Of a stretch of DNA of 64,000 nt, positions 42,226 to 52,226 are shown in pieces (the stretch's first letter is position 1; every line of letters starts with the position of its first letter). The DNA comes from PFJX01 sp040751755. Its GTDB lineage: Bacteria > Pseudomonadota > Gammaproteobacteria > Burkholderiales > Thiobacillaceae. Below the pieces are notes generated by a model. It was not told the origin of the DNA. It worked only from the letters and a program-made list of their open reading frames with translations, and did no database searches. The stretch is from NCBI GenBank assembly GCA_040751755.1, contig JBFMHC010000050.1:62001-126000 (forward strand). Reading direction: 5' to 3'. Position numbers and translations under genes: made by a program.

Positions 42226-42227
42226 CG

Positions 42228-44981
42228 TCAGCCCAGGCGGGCGCGCTGCCCGCGCACCTTCTCCAGGGTGGCGGAGAAATCGGCGAGGCGTTTCTTCTCC
42301 TGTTCCACCACCGCGGCGGGGGCCTTGTCGACGAAGCTGGCATTGCCGAGCTTGCCCTCGGCCTTCCTGATCTCGCCCTCCAGGCGCACGATCTCCTTGT
42401 CCAGGCGCGCGATCTCCGCCTCGCGGTCGACCTCGACGTGCAGCATCACGCGCCAGTCGCCCACCACCGCCACCGGGGCGTCGCCCTCGGGCAGCATGGC
42501 CACCGCCTGGACCTCGGACAGGCGCGCCAGGGCGGCCATGTAGTGGCCGTAGACGCCGATGCGTTCCGCATCGCCTTCCACGTACAGCGGCACCTTCTGC
42601 GCCGGCGACAGGCCCATCTCGCCGCGCAGGTTGCGGGTGGCGCCGATCAGGTCCTTCAACCGCGCCATCTCCGCCTGCGCGGCGGCGTCGACGCGGCCGG
42701 CATCCGGCCTGGGGTAGGCGGCCAGCATCAGGCTGTCCGTGTGCTTGGCGCCCGCCAGCGGCGCCACCGCCTGCCACAGCTCCTCGGTGATGTAGGGGAT
42801 GACCGGGTGGGCGAGGCGCAACAGGGTCTCCAGCACGCGCACCAGGGTGCGGCGGGTGGCGCGTGCCTTTGCGTCATTCCCGGCCTCGGGGCCGCCGTTG
42901 ATCTGCACCTTGGCCAGTTCCAGATACCAGTCGCAGTACTCGTCCCAGACGAACTCGTAGATGGCGCGCGCGGCCATGTCGAAGCGGTACTGGTCGAAGC
43001 CGGCGCGCACCTCGGCCACGGCCTGCTCCAGGCGGCCGAGGATCCAGCGGTCGGCGAAGGAAAACTCCAGCGGCAGGGCCTCGTCCAGGCCGGTGTCCTG
43101 GCCTTCGCAGTTCATCAGCACGAAGCGGGTGGCGTTCCACAGCTTGTTGCAGAAGTTGCGGTAGCCCTCGCAGCGCGCCAGGTCGAACTTGATGTCGCGG
43201 CCGTGCGTGGCCAGGCTGGCGAAGGTGAAGCGCAGGGCGTCGGTGCCGAAGCTGGCGATGCCGTCCGGGAATTCCTTCTTGGTGGCCTTGGCGATGCTCT
43301 CCGCCTGCTTGGGGTTCATCAGACCCGTGGTGCGCTTGGCCACCAAATCGTCGAGGCTGATGCCGTCGATCAGATCGATGGGGTCGAGCACGTTGCCCTT
43401 GGACTTGGACATCTTGTTGCCGTGCGCGTCGCGCACCAGGCCGGTAACGTAGACCTCCTTGAACGGCACCTTGCCGGTGAAGTGCAGGGTCATCATGACC
43501 ATGCGCGCCACCCAGAAGAAGATGATGTCGAAGCCGGTGACCAGCACGCTGGTGGGCAGGTAGCGCTCCAGCTCCCAGGTCTTGTCCGGCCAGCCCAGGG
43601 TGGAGAAGGGCCACAGCGCGGAGGAGAACCAGGTGTCGAGCACGTCCTCGTCGCGCGTCAGCTCGCGCCCGGCGGCGAGTTTCTTCGCCTCCGCCTCGTC
43701 CTTGGCGACGTAGACGTTGCCGTCCGCGTCGTACCAGGCGGGGATGCGGTGGCCCCACCAGAGCTGGCGCGAGATGCACCAGTCCTGGATGTTCTCCAGC
43801 CACTGGCGATAGGTGGTGGTCCAGTTCTCCGGCACGAAGCGCAGCTCGCCCGAGTCGACAACGCCCAGGGCCTGCTTCGCCAGGCCTTCCATGCTCATGA
43901 ACCACTGGTCGGTGAGCATGGGCTCGATCACCGCGTGGGTGCGGTCGCCGCGCGGGATCATCAGCTTGTGCGGCTTGGCGGAGACCAGGAGGCCCCTGGC
44001 CTGCAGCTCGTCGAGGATCTTCTGGCGCGCGTCGTAGCGGTCCAAGCCCTGGTACTCGGTGGGCGCCAGGTCATTCATCTTCGCGTCCAGGGTGAGGACG
44101 TTGATGGCCTGGAGCTTGTGGCGGCTTCCCACCTGCCAGTCGTTGAAGTCGTGCGCGGGGGTGATCTTCACCACGCCGGTGCCGAACTCGCGGTCGACGT
44201 AGTCGTCGGCGATGATGGGGATGGTGCGCTCCGCCACGGGCAGGCGCACCTGCTTGCCGACGAGGTGGGTGTAGCGCTCATCCTCCGGGTTCACGGCCAC
44301 GGCGGTGTCGCCCAGCAGGGTCTCGGGGCGGGTGGTGGCCACCGTCAGGAAGCCGCTGCCGTCTTCCAGCGGGTAGTTGATCTCCCAGATGAAGCCGTCC
44401 TCCTCGGTGTTCACCACCTCCAGGTCGGACACCGCCGTGCCCAGCACCGGGTCCCAGTTCACCAGGCGCTTGCCGCGGTAGATCAGGCCCTCGTTGTAGA
44501 GGCGCACGAACACCTCGGTGACGGCCTTGGAGAGGCCCTCGTCCATGGTGAAGCGCTCGCGCGACCAGTCGGGCGAGGTGCCCAGGCGGCGCATCTGGCG
44601 CGTGATGGTGGAACCGGAATGCTCCTTCCACTCCCACACCTTGGCGAGGAAGCTCTCGCGGCCGAGGTCATGGCGCGAGACCTTCTGCGCGTCCAGCTGG
44701 CGCTCGACGACGATCTGCGTGGCGATGCCGGCGTGGTCGGTGCCCGGCTGCCACAGGGTGTTGTCGCCGTCCATGCGGTGGTAGCGCGTCAGGGCGTCCA
44801 TCAGGCCGTGCTGGAAGGCGTGGCCCATGTGCAGCGTGCCGGTGACGTTGGGCGGCGGCAGGAGGATGCAATAGAAGGGCCGGTTTTCCTCGCGCCCCAT
44901 CTCGAACCAGCCGGACTGCTCCCAGGTCTGGTACCAGCGTTTCTCGATGTCGTGGGGTTCGAAGGATTTGGCGAGTTCCAT
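42228..44981 (-). CDS. valS: Valyl-tRNA synthetase ValS
   Basis: ValS charges tRNA-Val. The 917-residue class I synthetase has the HIGH motif in PPPNVTGTLHMGHAF (residues about 42-56), the editing domain with TTRPETLLGDTAVAV, the KMSKS motif in GNKMSKSKGNVLDPIDL, and a C-terminal coiled coil (tail from about residue 850, KEIVRLEGEIRKAEGKLGN). Length is normal. holC and the gene between are usual neighbours. Confidence 0.97.
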   Translation of the reverse strand: MELAKSFEPHDIEKRWYQTWEQSGWFEMGREENRPFYCILLPPPNVTGTLHMGHAFQHGLMDALTRYHRMDGDNTLWQPGTDHAGIATQIVVERQLDAQKVSRHDLGRESFLAKVWEWKEHSGSTITRQMRRLGTSPDWSRERFTMDEGLSKAVTEVFVRLYNEGLIYRGKRLVNWDPVLGTAVSDLEVVNTEEDGFIWEINYPLEDGSGFLTVATTRPETLLGDTAVAVNPEDERYTHLVGKQVRLPVAERTIPIIADDYVDREFGTGVVKITPAHDFNDWQVGSRHKLQAINVLTLDAKMNDLAPTEYQGLDRYDARQKILDELQARGLLVSAKPHKLMIPRGDRTHAVIEPMLTDQWFMSMEGLAKQALGVVDSGELRFVPENWTTTYRQWLENIQDWCISRQLWWGHRIPAWYDADGNVYVAKDEAEAKKLAAGRELTRDEDVLDTWFSSALWPFSTLGWPDKTWELERYLPTSVLVTGFDIIFFWVARMVMMTLHFTGKVPFKEVYVTGLVRDAHGNKMSKSKGNVLDPIDLIDGISLDDLVAKRTTGLMNPKQAESIAKATKKEFPDGIASFGTDALRFTFASLATHGRDIKFDLARCEGYRNFCNKLWNATRFVLMNCEGQDTGLDEALPLEFSFADRWILGRLEQAVAEVRAGFDQYRFDMAARAIYEFVWDEYCDWYLELAKVQINGGPEAGNDAKARATRRTLVRVLETLLRLAHPVIPYITEELWQAVAPLAGAKHTDSLMLAAYPRPDAGRVDAAAQAEMARLKDLIGATRNLRGEMGLSPAQKVPLYVEGDAERIGVYGHYMAALARLSEVQAVAMLPEGDAPVAVVGDWRVMLHVEVDREAEIARLDKEIVRLEGEIRKAEGKLGNASFVDKAPAAVVEQEKKRLADFSATLEKVRGQRARLG

Positions 44982-45059
44982 GGCGCGGCGCCGCGCGGGC
45001 GCGGCGTGATCGTTGATTTTCGGGAGGCGCGGATTATAGCCGGCCCGGCGGCGCCGGGC

Positions 45060-45566
45060 TCAGCCCTCGCCGTTCAGGTCCGGATCGGCGGCGGCAGGCG
45101 CGGTGGCGGGTCCCGGGGGCGGTGGCGCGGCCTTGGCGATCTCCTCGCGGATCACCTTGCGCACCGCCTCCTCCATGCGCAGCTGCTGGCGGATGAACAG
45201 GTCGGACAGACGCAGCTCCACCGCCTCCACCAGCCGTTCCACCTCCTCGCGGGAGGCCGCCGGGCGCGGCGGCGCGGAAGGCTGGCGGGATTCGCGCCGG
45301 TCGCCCAGGCGGCGGTCGCCGTTGCGGCGATCCTGCTGGCGCCGGTCGCTCGCGCGACGCTCCGCAGGGGCGGCGGCGGGGGGTTCCGGGGGTTCCGGCT
45401 GCGCCGGCGGCGCCACGGATTCCGCGCTCGGCGACTCGACGGCGATGACCTCGGTGAGGACGGGAAAGTCCTCGTGCTCCAGGCCCTTGTCGAGCAACAC
45501 GTCCGCCGAGCGCTTCTCGAACAGGGCATCGATCTTGCCGAACAGGTCCTTGCTTTCGTCGCTCAT
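45060..45566 (-). CDS. Hypothetical protein with Asp-Arg-Arg repeat region
   Basis: A 168-residue low-complexity protein. The N-terminal 40 residues are soluble and acidic (FGKIDALFEKRSADVL). A proline-rich middle leads to a basic stretch with repeated DRR units (residues about 73-92). A predicted amphipathic helix (about 105-140) precedes an Ala/Pro-rich tail. It lies between holC (24-base gap) and valS. No function is known to me; similar short proteins occur at this site in other proteobacteria. Confidence 0.65.
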   Translation of the reverse strand: MSDESKDLFGKIDALFEKRSADVLLDKGLEHEDFPVLTEVIAVESPSAESVAPPAQPEPPEPPAAAPAERRASDRRQQDRRNGDRRLGDRRESRQPSAPPRPAASREEVERLVEAVELRLSDLFIRQQLRMEEAVRKVIREEIAKAAPPPPGPATAPAAADPDLNGEG

Positions 45567-45590
45567 CGTCGTCGCGCCCCTCTTCCCGCG

Positions 45591-46019
45591 TCAGGCGCCC
45601 GCCGCGCCAAGATCGTGGGTCTCCAGGGCATAGCCCCGTTCCTTGAAAAAGCGGAAGCGCTGCCGCGCCCGCTCGCGGTCCGCCGGGTCGGTGGAGACGA
45701 TCTCCAGCAGGCGCTCGAAACGGCCGAAGAAGGCCGGCGGCTCGGCGGCGAGGTTGATCAGGACGTCGGCGTGGCGCAGCGGCGCCGGGTCGTCGCCGAT
45801 CAGCACCGGGGTCTCTGCCGCGAGGGGGTGGCCGCAGCGCACATGCGGCAGGAAGGACAGCTGCTGTGCGGTCCAGAAACCCTGGTCCAGCGCCTGGGCC
45901 TGCGCCGGGTCGGTGGTGTAGACCAGGGTCTGCTGGCCGCCCTGGAAGGCCTTGGCGGCCAGCTTGCGGGCCACGTCGAACTTGTCCGGGGCGTTGAAAT
46001 AGAAGGTGATTCGGGTCAC
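45591..46019 (-). CDS. holC: DNA polymerase III chi subunit HolC
   Basis: HolC (chi) links the clamp loader to single-strand binding protein. The product (142 residues from the GTG at 46019, MTRITFYFN in effect) has the family N-terminus, the TDPAQAQALDQGFWT segment and the late ERYxxYRxxGY-like block RARQRFRFFKERGY. An in-frame ATG at 46043 would add eight residues that do not resemble the family. Gene order holC-x-valS is common. Confidence 0.88.
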   Translation of the reverse strand: MTRITFYFNAPDKFDVARKLAAKAFQGGQQTLVYTTDPAQAQALDQGFWTAQQLSFLPHVRCGHPLAAETPVLIGDDPAPLRHADVLINLAAEPPAFFGRFERLLEIVSTDPADRERARQRFRFFKERGYALETHDLGAAGA

Positions 46020-46060
46020 GGGGGCGCGTGCGGTCTGACACATCCAGCGCGCAAGGTTAG

Positions 46061-46069
46061 TGCTATAAA
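46061..46069 (+). promoter_or_regulatory. Extended -10 promoter of the YceI-like gene
   Basis: TGCTATAAA fits an extended -10 element, 40 bases before the ATG at 46109, in the divergent holC-yceI gap. No -35 at the standard distance. Confidence 0.5.
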
Positions 46070-46108
46070 CACGCCACGGCTAGCCCGACCCCACGAAAGG
46101 ACATCCCA

Positions 46109-46879
46109 ATGTTCCCGCACAAGACCGCCCTTGCCCTGCTCGCCGCCGGCGCCTTCGCCCTGCCCGCCCAGGCCGAGATCCAGACCTACAAGATCGACAA
46201 CGCCCACAGCTTCGCCAACTGGGAAGTGCGCCACCTGGTGGCGCGAACCAGCGGCACCTTCCACGACGTGCAGGGCAAGGTGACCCTGGACACCGACAAC
46301 CTCGCCAAGTCCGCCGTGGAGGCGAGCATCAGCGTCTACAGCCTCAATTCCTCGCACCTCAAGCGCGACATCCACCTGCTGACCGAGGAATTCCTCGGCG
46401 CGCGCGACTATCCGGAGATGAAGTTCGTCTCCACCAGGCTCACCCCGGCCACCCCGGAAAAGGGTACGGTCACCGGCAATCTCACCCTGCACGGCGTGAC
46501 CCGGCCAATGACCCTCGACTACCAGATCCTCGGCCTGGGCAAGGACCCGTGGGGCGGCATGCGCGTCGGCTTCAAGGCCACCGCGCGCATCAACCGCACG
46601 GACTTCGGCATCGGCAAATCCGCGCCGAACGGCCCGATCGGCAACGAGGTGGACATCACCCTCCTGATCGAGGGCATCCGCCTGGGCGCGGACGGGCAGC
46701 CGTGGAGCGCGCCAAAACCGGTGGAGCCGGCCAAGGTGATCTCCTTCCCCGCGCCCGCGGAGACCGCCCCCGCCCCCACGCCCCTGCCGGCGGCCGCCCC
46801 CGCGGGCAAGACCGAGCCGCCCAAGGAGAGCCTGCAGGATCAGCTCAAGAAGGAACTGCTCAAGGGCCTGCTCAACTAA
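46109..46879 (+). CDS. YceI family periplasmic lipid-binding protein
   Basis: YceI proteins are lipocalin-like barrels that bind polyisoprenoids in the periplasm. The 256-residue protein has a signal peptide (cut after AQA, residue about 23), then the YceI pattern: YKIDNAHSFANWEVRHL, KSAVEASISVYSLNS, DYPEMKFVSTRL and TATARINRTDFGI-like KATARINRTDFGIG. After residue about 205 it has a Pro/Ala-rich linker and a short amphipathic helix (LQDQLKKELLKGLLN), unusual for the family and possibly a membrane or protein contact. GAAAGGA precedes the ATG. Confidence 0.88.
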   Translation: MFPHKTALALLAAGAFALPAQAEIQTYKIDNAHSFANWEVRHLVARTSGTFHDVQGKVTLDTDNLAKSAVEASISVYSLNSSHLKRDIHLLTEEFLGARDYPEMKFVSTRLTPATPEKGTVTGNLTLHGVTRPMTLDYQILGLGKDPWGGMRVGFKATARINRTDFGIGKSAPNGPIGNEVDITLLIEGIRLGADGQPWSAPKPVEPAKVISFPAPAETAPAPTPLPAAAPAGKTEPPKESLQDQLKKELLKGLLN

Positions 46880-46911
46880 GCGATGTGACCTTCACGTAAA
46901 GGAGCCATGCC

Positions 46912-47331
46912 ATGAAACCCCTGCTGACCTCGCTCGCCGCCGCCCTCCTGATGTCCCTGGCCGCCCCCCTGCCCGGCCTCGCCGCCGACGCCGCGAAGCC
47001 CCTGACCGCCTCGCAGCAGCGCATGGCGGATTGCAACAAGGAGGCGGGTGATCGCCGCGGCGCGGAACGGCGCGACTTCATGCGCCAGTGCATGCACGGC
47101 GGCGGCAAGCCGGGCGCCGTGCCGGCCATGCCCGCGACACCGGCCGCCCCGGCAAGCGCCGCCACCCCGGCGACACCGGCCACGCCCGCAGTCCCCGCCA
47201 CGCCGCCCAGCCCCGCCGAACCGGCGAAGATGACGCAGCAGGAACGCATGCGTTACTGCAACCAGGCGGCCGGCGACAAGCGCGGCCCTGATCGCCGCAG
47301 CTTCATGAGCGAATGCCTGAAGGGCCGCTGA
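46912..47331 (+). CDS. PsiF repeat family protein
   Basis: A small secreted protein (139 residues) with a signal peptide (cut near LAADA, residue 25) and two PsiF repeats: SQQRMADCNKEAGDRRG...ERRDFMRQC (residues about 35-61) and QQERMRYCNQAAGDKRG...DRRSFMSEC (about 107-135). Each has two Cys that may pair. A 40-residue Ala/Pro/Thr linker separates them. PsiF is phosphate-starvation inducible in E. coli; its function is unknown. AAAGGAG precedes the ATG closely. Confidence 0.85.
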   Translation: MKPLLTSLAAALLMSLAAPLPGLAADAAKPLTASQQRMADCNKEAGDRRGAERRDFMRQCMHGGGKPGAVPAMPATPAAPASAATPATPATPAVPATPPSPAEPAKMTQQERMRYCNQAAGDKRGPDRRSFMSECLKGR

Positions 47332-47418
47332 CCGCGGCAGGCCCGGTCAGGCGGCACGGCCGCCGCCTGGCCTTCCTGGCGGGCATGGGCCTGGCCTGCC
47401 CATCCTGGGGGGGCAGGC

Positions 47419-48321
47419 ATGTACAACCTGCTGATCGAGAACGATGTCTTCACGGGCTCGGACCGCCACTACACCAACGGTCTGCGCCTCTCCTGGCTCT
47501 CCGCCCAGGAGGACGTGCCGGACTACATCCGCCGCTTCGCCGACGCCATGCCGTTCATCCGCCCCAACGCCCTGCTGCGGGCGGGCTATGCCATCGGCCA
47601 CAACATCTATACCCCGAACGACATCAGCACCACCGCCCTGGTACCGGACGAGCGCCCCTACGCGGGCTACCTCTACGGCGGTTTCGCGGTGGTGGCGGAC
47701 GCGGAGACCATACTCGACACCTGGGCACTGGACCTTGGCATCGTCGGCCCGTCGGCGCGGGGCGAGGAGGTGCAGAACGGTTTCCACCGCCTGATCGGCT
47801 CGCCACAGGCGATGGGCTGGAGCAACCAGCTCAGGGACGAGGTGACGGTCTCGCTCACCCACGAGCGCAAGTGGCGGCACCTGTGGGAGCACCCCGAGTC
47901 GGGCTATGGCGCGGACCTCACGCCGCACATGGGCATCGGCCTGGGCAACTTGGCGACCTACGCGAACGCGGGCCTCACCCTGCGCGTCGGCGAGCACCTC
48001 GGGCGCGACTTCGGCCCGCCACGCATCCGCCCCAGCCTGCCGGGCTCGGCCTTCTTCGCCCCGAGCAACAAATTCAGCTGGTATCTGTACGCGGGCGTGG
48101 ACGGGCGCGCCGTGGCGCGCAACCTGCTGCTGGACGGGAACACCTGGCAGACCAGCCACCACGTGGACAGCAAGACCTGGGTGGGCGACCTGCAGGTCGG
48201 CGCGGTGCTCACCTTCCCGAAATTCCGCCTCACCTACACCCACGTGTTCCGCAGCAAGGAATTCGACGGCCAGGACAGTGGCGACCACTTCGGCGCCCTC
48301 AGCCTGACCGCGTTCTTCTAA
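47419..48321 (+). CDS. LpxR/DUF2219 family outer membrane protein, signal peptide out of frame
   Basis: LpxR-type barrels deacylate lipid A at the outer leaflet. The 300-residue frame has the family features ENDVFTGSDRHYTNGLRLSW, DERPYAGYLYGG, THERKWRHLWEHP and HVFRSKEFDGQ, and ends in Phe as beta-barrel proteins do. It lacks a signal peptide: the ATG at 47419 lies within the first barrel strand. A fitting signal sequence (RRHGRRLAFLAGMGLA) is encoded just upstream in another frame from 47313, and the two would join if the G7 run at 47407-47413 had one base fewer. So either an indel error or a frame-shifted gene. Catalytic residues were not verified. Confidence 0.72.
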   Translation: MYNLLIENDVFTGSDRHYTNGLRLSWLSAQEDVPDYIRRFADAMPFIRPNALLRAGYAIGHNIYTPNDISTTALVPDERPYAGYLYGGFAVVADAETILDTWALDLGIVGPSARGEEVQNGFHRLIGSPQAMGWSNQLRDEVTVSLTHERKWRHLWEHPESGYGADLTPHMGIGLGNLATYANAGLTLRVGEHLGRDFGPPRIRPSLPGSAFFAPSNKFSWYLYAGVDGRAVARNLLLDGNTWQTSHHVDSKTWVGDLQVGAVLTFPKFRLTYTHVFRSKEFDGQDSGDHFGALSLTAFF

Positions 48322-48335
48322 GCGCCGGCCGGCGC
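48322..48335. terminator. Perfect GC palindrome between convergent genes
   Basis: GCGCCGGCCGGCGC lies between the lpxR-like stop and the convergent sucD stop. It could act as a two-way terminator, but it has no T tract. Confidence 0.3.
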
Positions 48336-48341
48336 GCGGGC

Positions 48342-50374
<2,033 letters not shown>

Positions 50375-50441
50375 GTTGGAAATGTGACAACGGGGAAAAC
50401 ACGCATTTTCCGGCAAACCGGCGGGCCTTGCCACGGCCGGC

Positions 50442-50450
50442 TGATATGAT
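50442..50450 (+). promoter_or_regulatory. Extended -10 promoter of the WrbA-like gene
   Basis: TGATATGAT fits an extended -10 (TGn-TATGAT) 22 bases before the ATG at 50473, in the sucC-wrbA divergent gap. Confidence 0.45.
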
Positions 50451-50472
50451 TTCCGCCCTTTTGGAGCATGCG

Positions 50473-51063
50473 ATGACGGAAATCCTGGTTCTCTACTACA
50501 GCCTGCACGGCTCGGTGAGGCAGCTGGCGCAGCACCTCGCGCACGGCGTGGAGTCGGTGCCGGGCTGCCGCGCGCGGGTACGCACCGTGCCCAAGGTGAT
50601 GAGCGAGCGCGACGAGCCCGCCCGCCTGGTGCCGGACGCCGGCGCCCCATTCGCCAGCCTCGACGACCTGCGCCAGTGCGCGGGCGTCGCAGTGGGCTCG
50701 CCCACCCGCTTCGGCAACATGTCCGCCGCCATGAAGCACTTCTGGGACGGCACCTCCGGCCTGTGGCTGGAGGGCGCACTGGCGGGCAAGCCGGCCTGCG
50801 TCTTCACCTCCACCGCCAGCCTGCACGGCGGTCAGGAGAGCACCCTGCTGACCATGATGCTGCCGCTGCTGCACCACGGCATGCTGATCGCCGGCCTTCC
50901 CTACACCAACCCCGAACTGAACCAGACCGAGGCCGGCGGCACGCCCTACGGCGCCAGCCACTGGGCCGGGCCGGACGGCAAGCGGCCGATCACCGAGGAG
51001 GAGCGCCGCCTCGCCTTCGCCCAGGGCAAGCGTCTGGCGGAGATCGCGGTGAGGCTGGCATGA
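50473..51063 (+). CDS. NAD(P)H:quinone oxidoreductase, WrbA family
   Basis: A 196-residue flavodoxin-like protein that reduces quinones by two electrons. It has the FMN phosphate loop YYSLHGSVRQLA near residue 7, the SPTRFGNMSAAMKHFWD segment, FTSTASLHGGQESTL, and GGTPYGASHWAG, all WrbA signatures. GGAG stands 6 bases before the ATG at 50473. It is followed by HugZ-like and DUF2069 genes with stop-start overlaps. Confidence 0.9.
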   Translation: MTEILVLYYSLHGSVRQLAQHLAHGVESVPGCRARVRTVPKVMSERDEPARLVPDAGAPFASLDDLRQCAGVAVGSPTRFGNMSAAMKHFWDGTSGLWLEGALAGKPACVFTSTASLHGGQESTLLTMMLPLLHHGMLIAGLPYTNPELNQTEAGGTPYGASHWAGPDGKRPITEEERRLAFAQGKRLAEIAVRLA

Positions 51064-51776
51064 GCGAGACAGGCCAAAACAACGGCGACGATGCGCGCCG
51101 CTTCGTGCGCGCCCAGCACTCGGGCGTGCTGTCGACGCTCTCGCAACGGGTCGAGGGCTTCCCCTTCGGCTCGGTCGCGCCCTTCGTCACCGACCATGCC
51201 GGCTGCCCGGTGATCCTCATCTCCACGCTGGCGGAACACACCAAGAACCTGGACGCCGACCCGCGCTGCTCGCTGATCGTGCAGCCCTACAGCCCGGACA
51301 TGCAGGTGGCCGGCCGCGTCACCGTGCTCGGCAGGGCCACGCGGCTGGCGGACAAGGACGCCCTGGGCCCGCGCTACCTGCGCTTCCATCCGCAGGCCGA
51401 GGCCTATTTCGCCATGCACGACTTCTCCTTCTACCGCATCGAGCCGGTGCGGGTGCGCTGGATCGGCGGCTTCGGCCGCATCCACTGGGTGGAGCCGGAG
51501 CATTACCTGCTGGCCGAGACCGCCCTCGCGGCGCAGGAACAAGGCATCATCGAGCACATGAACGCGGACCACGGCCACAACCTCGCCGCCTACTGCCGCC
51601 ACGTGCACGGCGTGGAGGCGGACGAGGCGAGGATGGTCGGCATCGACCCTGACGGCTTCGACGTGCGCGCCGACGGTCGGGTGTTGCGCTTCGACCTCCC
51701 CGAGAGGATCGACGATGCGCAAGCGGCGCGCGCCGCTCTGGTCGCCCTCGCCCAGGCCACGAGGGCAACGACATGA
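51060..51776 (+). CDS. HugZ-like haem/FMN-binding split-barrel protein
   Basis: A 238-residue protein with an N-terminal pyridoxamine-phosphate-oxidase-like split barrel (residues about 12-145, with HSGVLSTLSQRVEGFPFGS) and a C-terminal DUF2470 domain (about 158-235, with IEHMNADHGHNLAAYCRH). This pairing is that of HugZ-type proteins, some of which degrade haem. The ATG overlaps the wrbA-like stop (ATGA). Actual ligand is unknown. Confidence 0.85.
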   Translation: MSETGQNNGDDARRFVRAQHSGVLSTLSQRVEGFPFGSVAPFVTDHAGCPVILISTLAEHTKNLDADPRCSLIVQPYSPDMQVAGRVTVLGRATRLADKDALGPRYLRFHPQAEAYFAMHDFSFYRIEPVRVRWIGGFGRIHWVEPEHYLLAETALAAQEQGIIEHMNADHGHNLAAYCRHVHGVEADEARMVGIDPDGFDVRADGRVLRFDLPERIDDAQAARAALVALAQATRATT

Positions 51777-52135
51777 GCCCGGCGCTGCTGCGCAACCTCG
51801 CCTCGGCCAGCCTGATCGGCCTGATCCTGCTCGGCCTCGCCTGGGAGCTGTGGCTCGCGCCCCTGCGTCCGGGCGGCACCTGGCTGGTGCTCAAGATCGT
51901 GCCCCTGCTGCTGCCGCTTTTTGGCATCCTGCATGGCAAGGTCTATACCTACCGCTGGTCCACCCTGCTGATCTGGCTTTATTTCACGGAAGGCAGCGTG
52001 CGTGCCTGGACCGACCCGTTCCCTGGCTCCGCGCTGGCACTGGTGGAAGTGGTCCTGTCGCTGATCTTCTTCGCCAGCGCTGCGTGGTACGCGCGCAACG
52101 CCCACCGGCATCATGACCTCGACGGTGTTGATTGA
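51773..52135 (+). CDS. DUF2069 family membrane protein
   Basis: A 120-residue inner membrane protein with four helices (about 8-27, 37-55, 60-73, 85-104) and the family block KIVPLLLPLFGILHGKVYTYRW. It overlaps the HugZ-like gene (ATGA). The perfect FNR-type box of the next gene overlaps its last codons. Function unknown; wrbA-DUF2069 neighbours are common. Confidence 0.85.
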   Translation: MSPALLRNLASASLIGLILLGLAWELWLAPLRPGGTWLVLKIVPLLLPLFGILHGKVYTYRWSTLLIWLYFTEGSVRAWTDPFPGSALALVEVVLSLIFFASAAWYARNAHRHHDLDGVD

Positions 52136-52141
52136 TATCAA
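52128..52141 (+). promoter_or_regulatory. FNR/Anr-type binding site
   Basis: TTGAT-TGAT-ATCAA is an exact match to the FNR/Anr consensus TTGAT-N4-ATCAA. Its centre (52134.5) is about 40 bases before a plausible start point at about 52175, the usual position of FNR at class II activated promoters. It precedes the membrane cytochrome gene. Confidence 0.75.
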
Positions 52142-52162
52142 TGTCGGACATCCGTATCCGGA

Positions 52163-52168
52163 TAGTAT
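52163..52168 (+). promoter_or_regulatory. -10 element of the membrane cytochrome gene
   Basis: TAGTAT lies 21 bases after the FNR box, as expected for a class II FNR-dependent promoter lacking a -35 element. Confidence 0.45.
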
Positions 52169-52226
52169 GCGAAACGTGTAGTATCAGCCTCCGCTTATAT
52201 ACAGACTTTTTATCAGGAGTCGGCCA

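Noticed and set aside
42096..46283. A 1395-codon open frame on the plus strand opposite valS and holC
   Set aside because: It is the antisense shadow of GC-rich coding DNA; its composition (His/Gly/Ala/Arg-rich) is unlike real proteins, and valS and holC are certain on the other strand.
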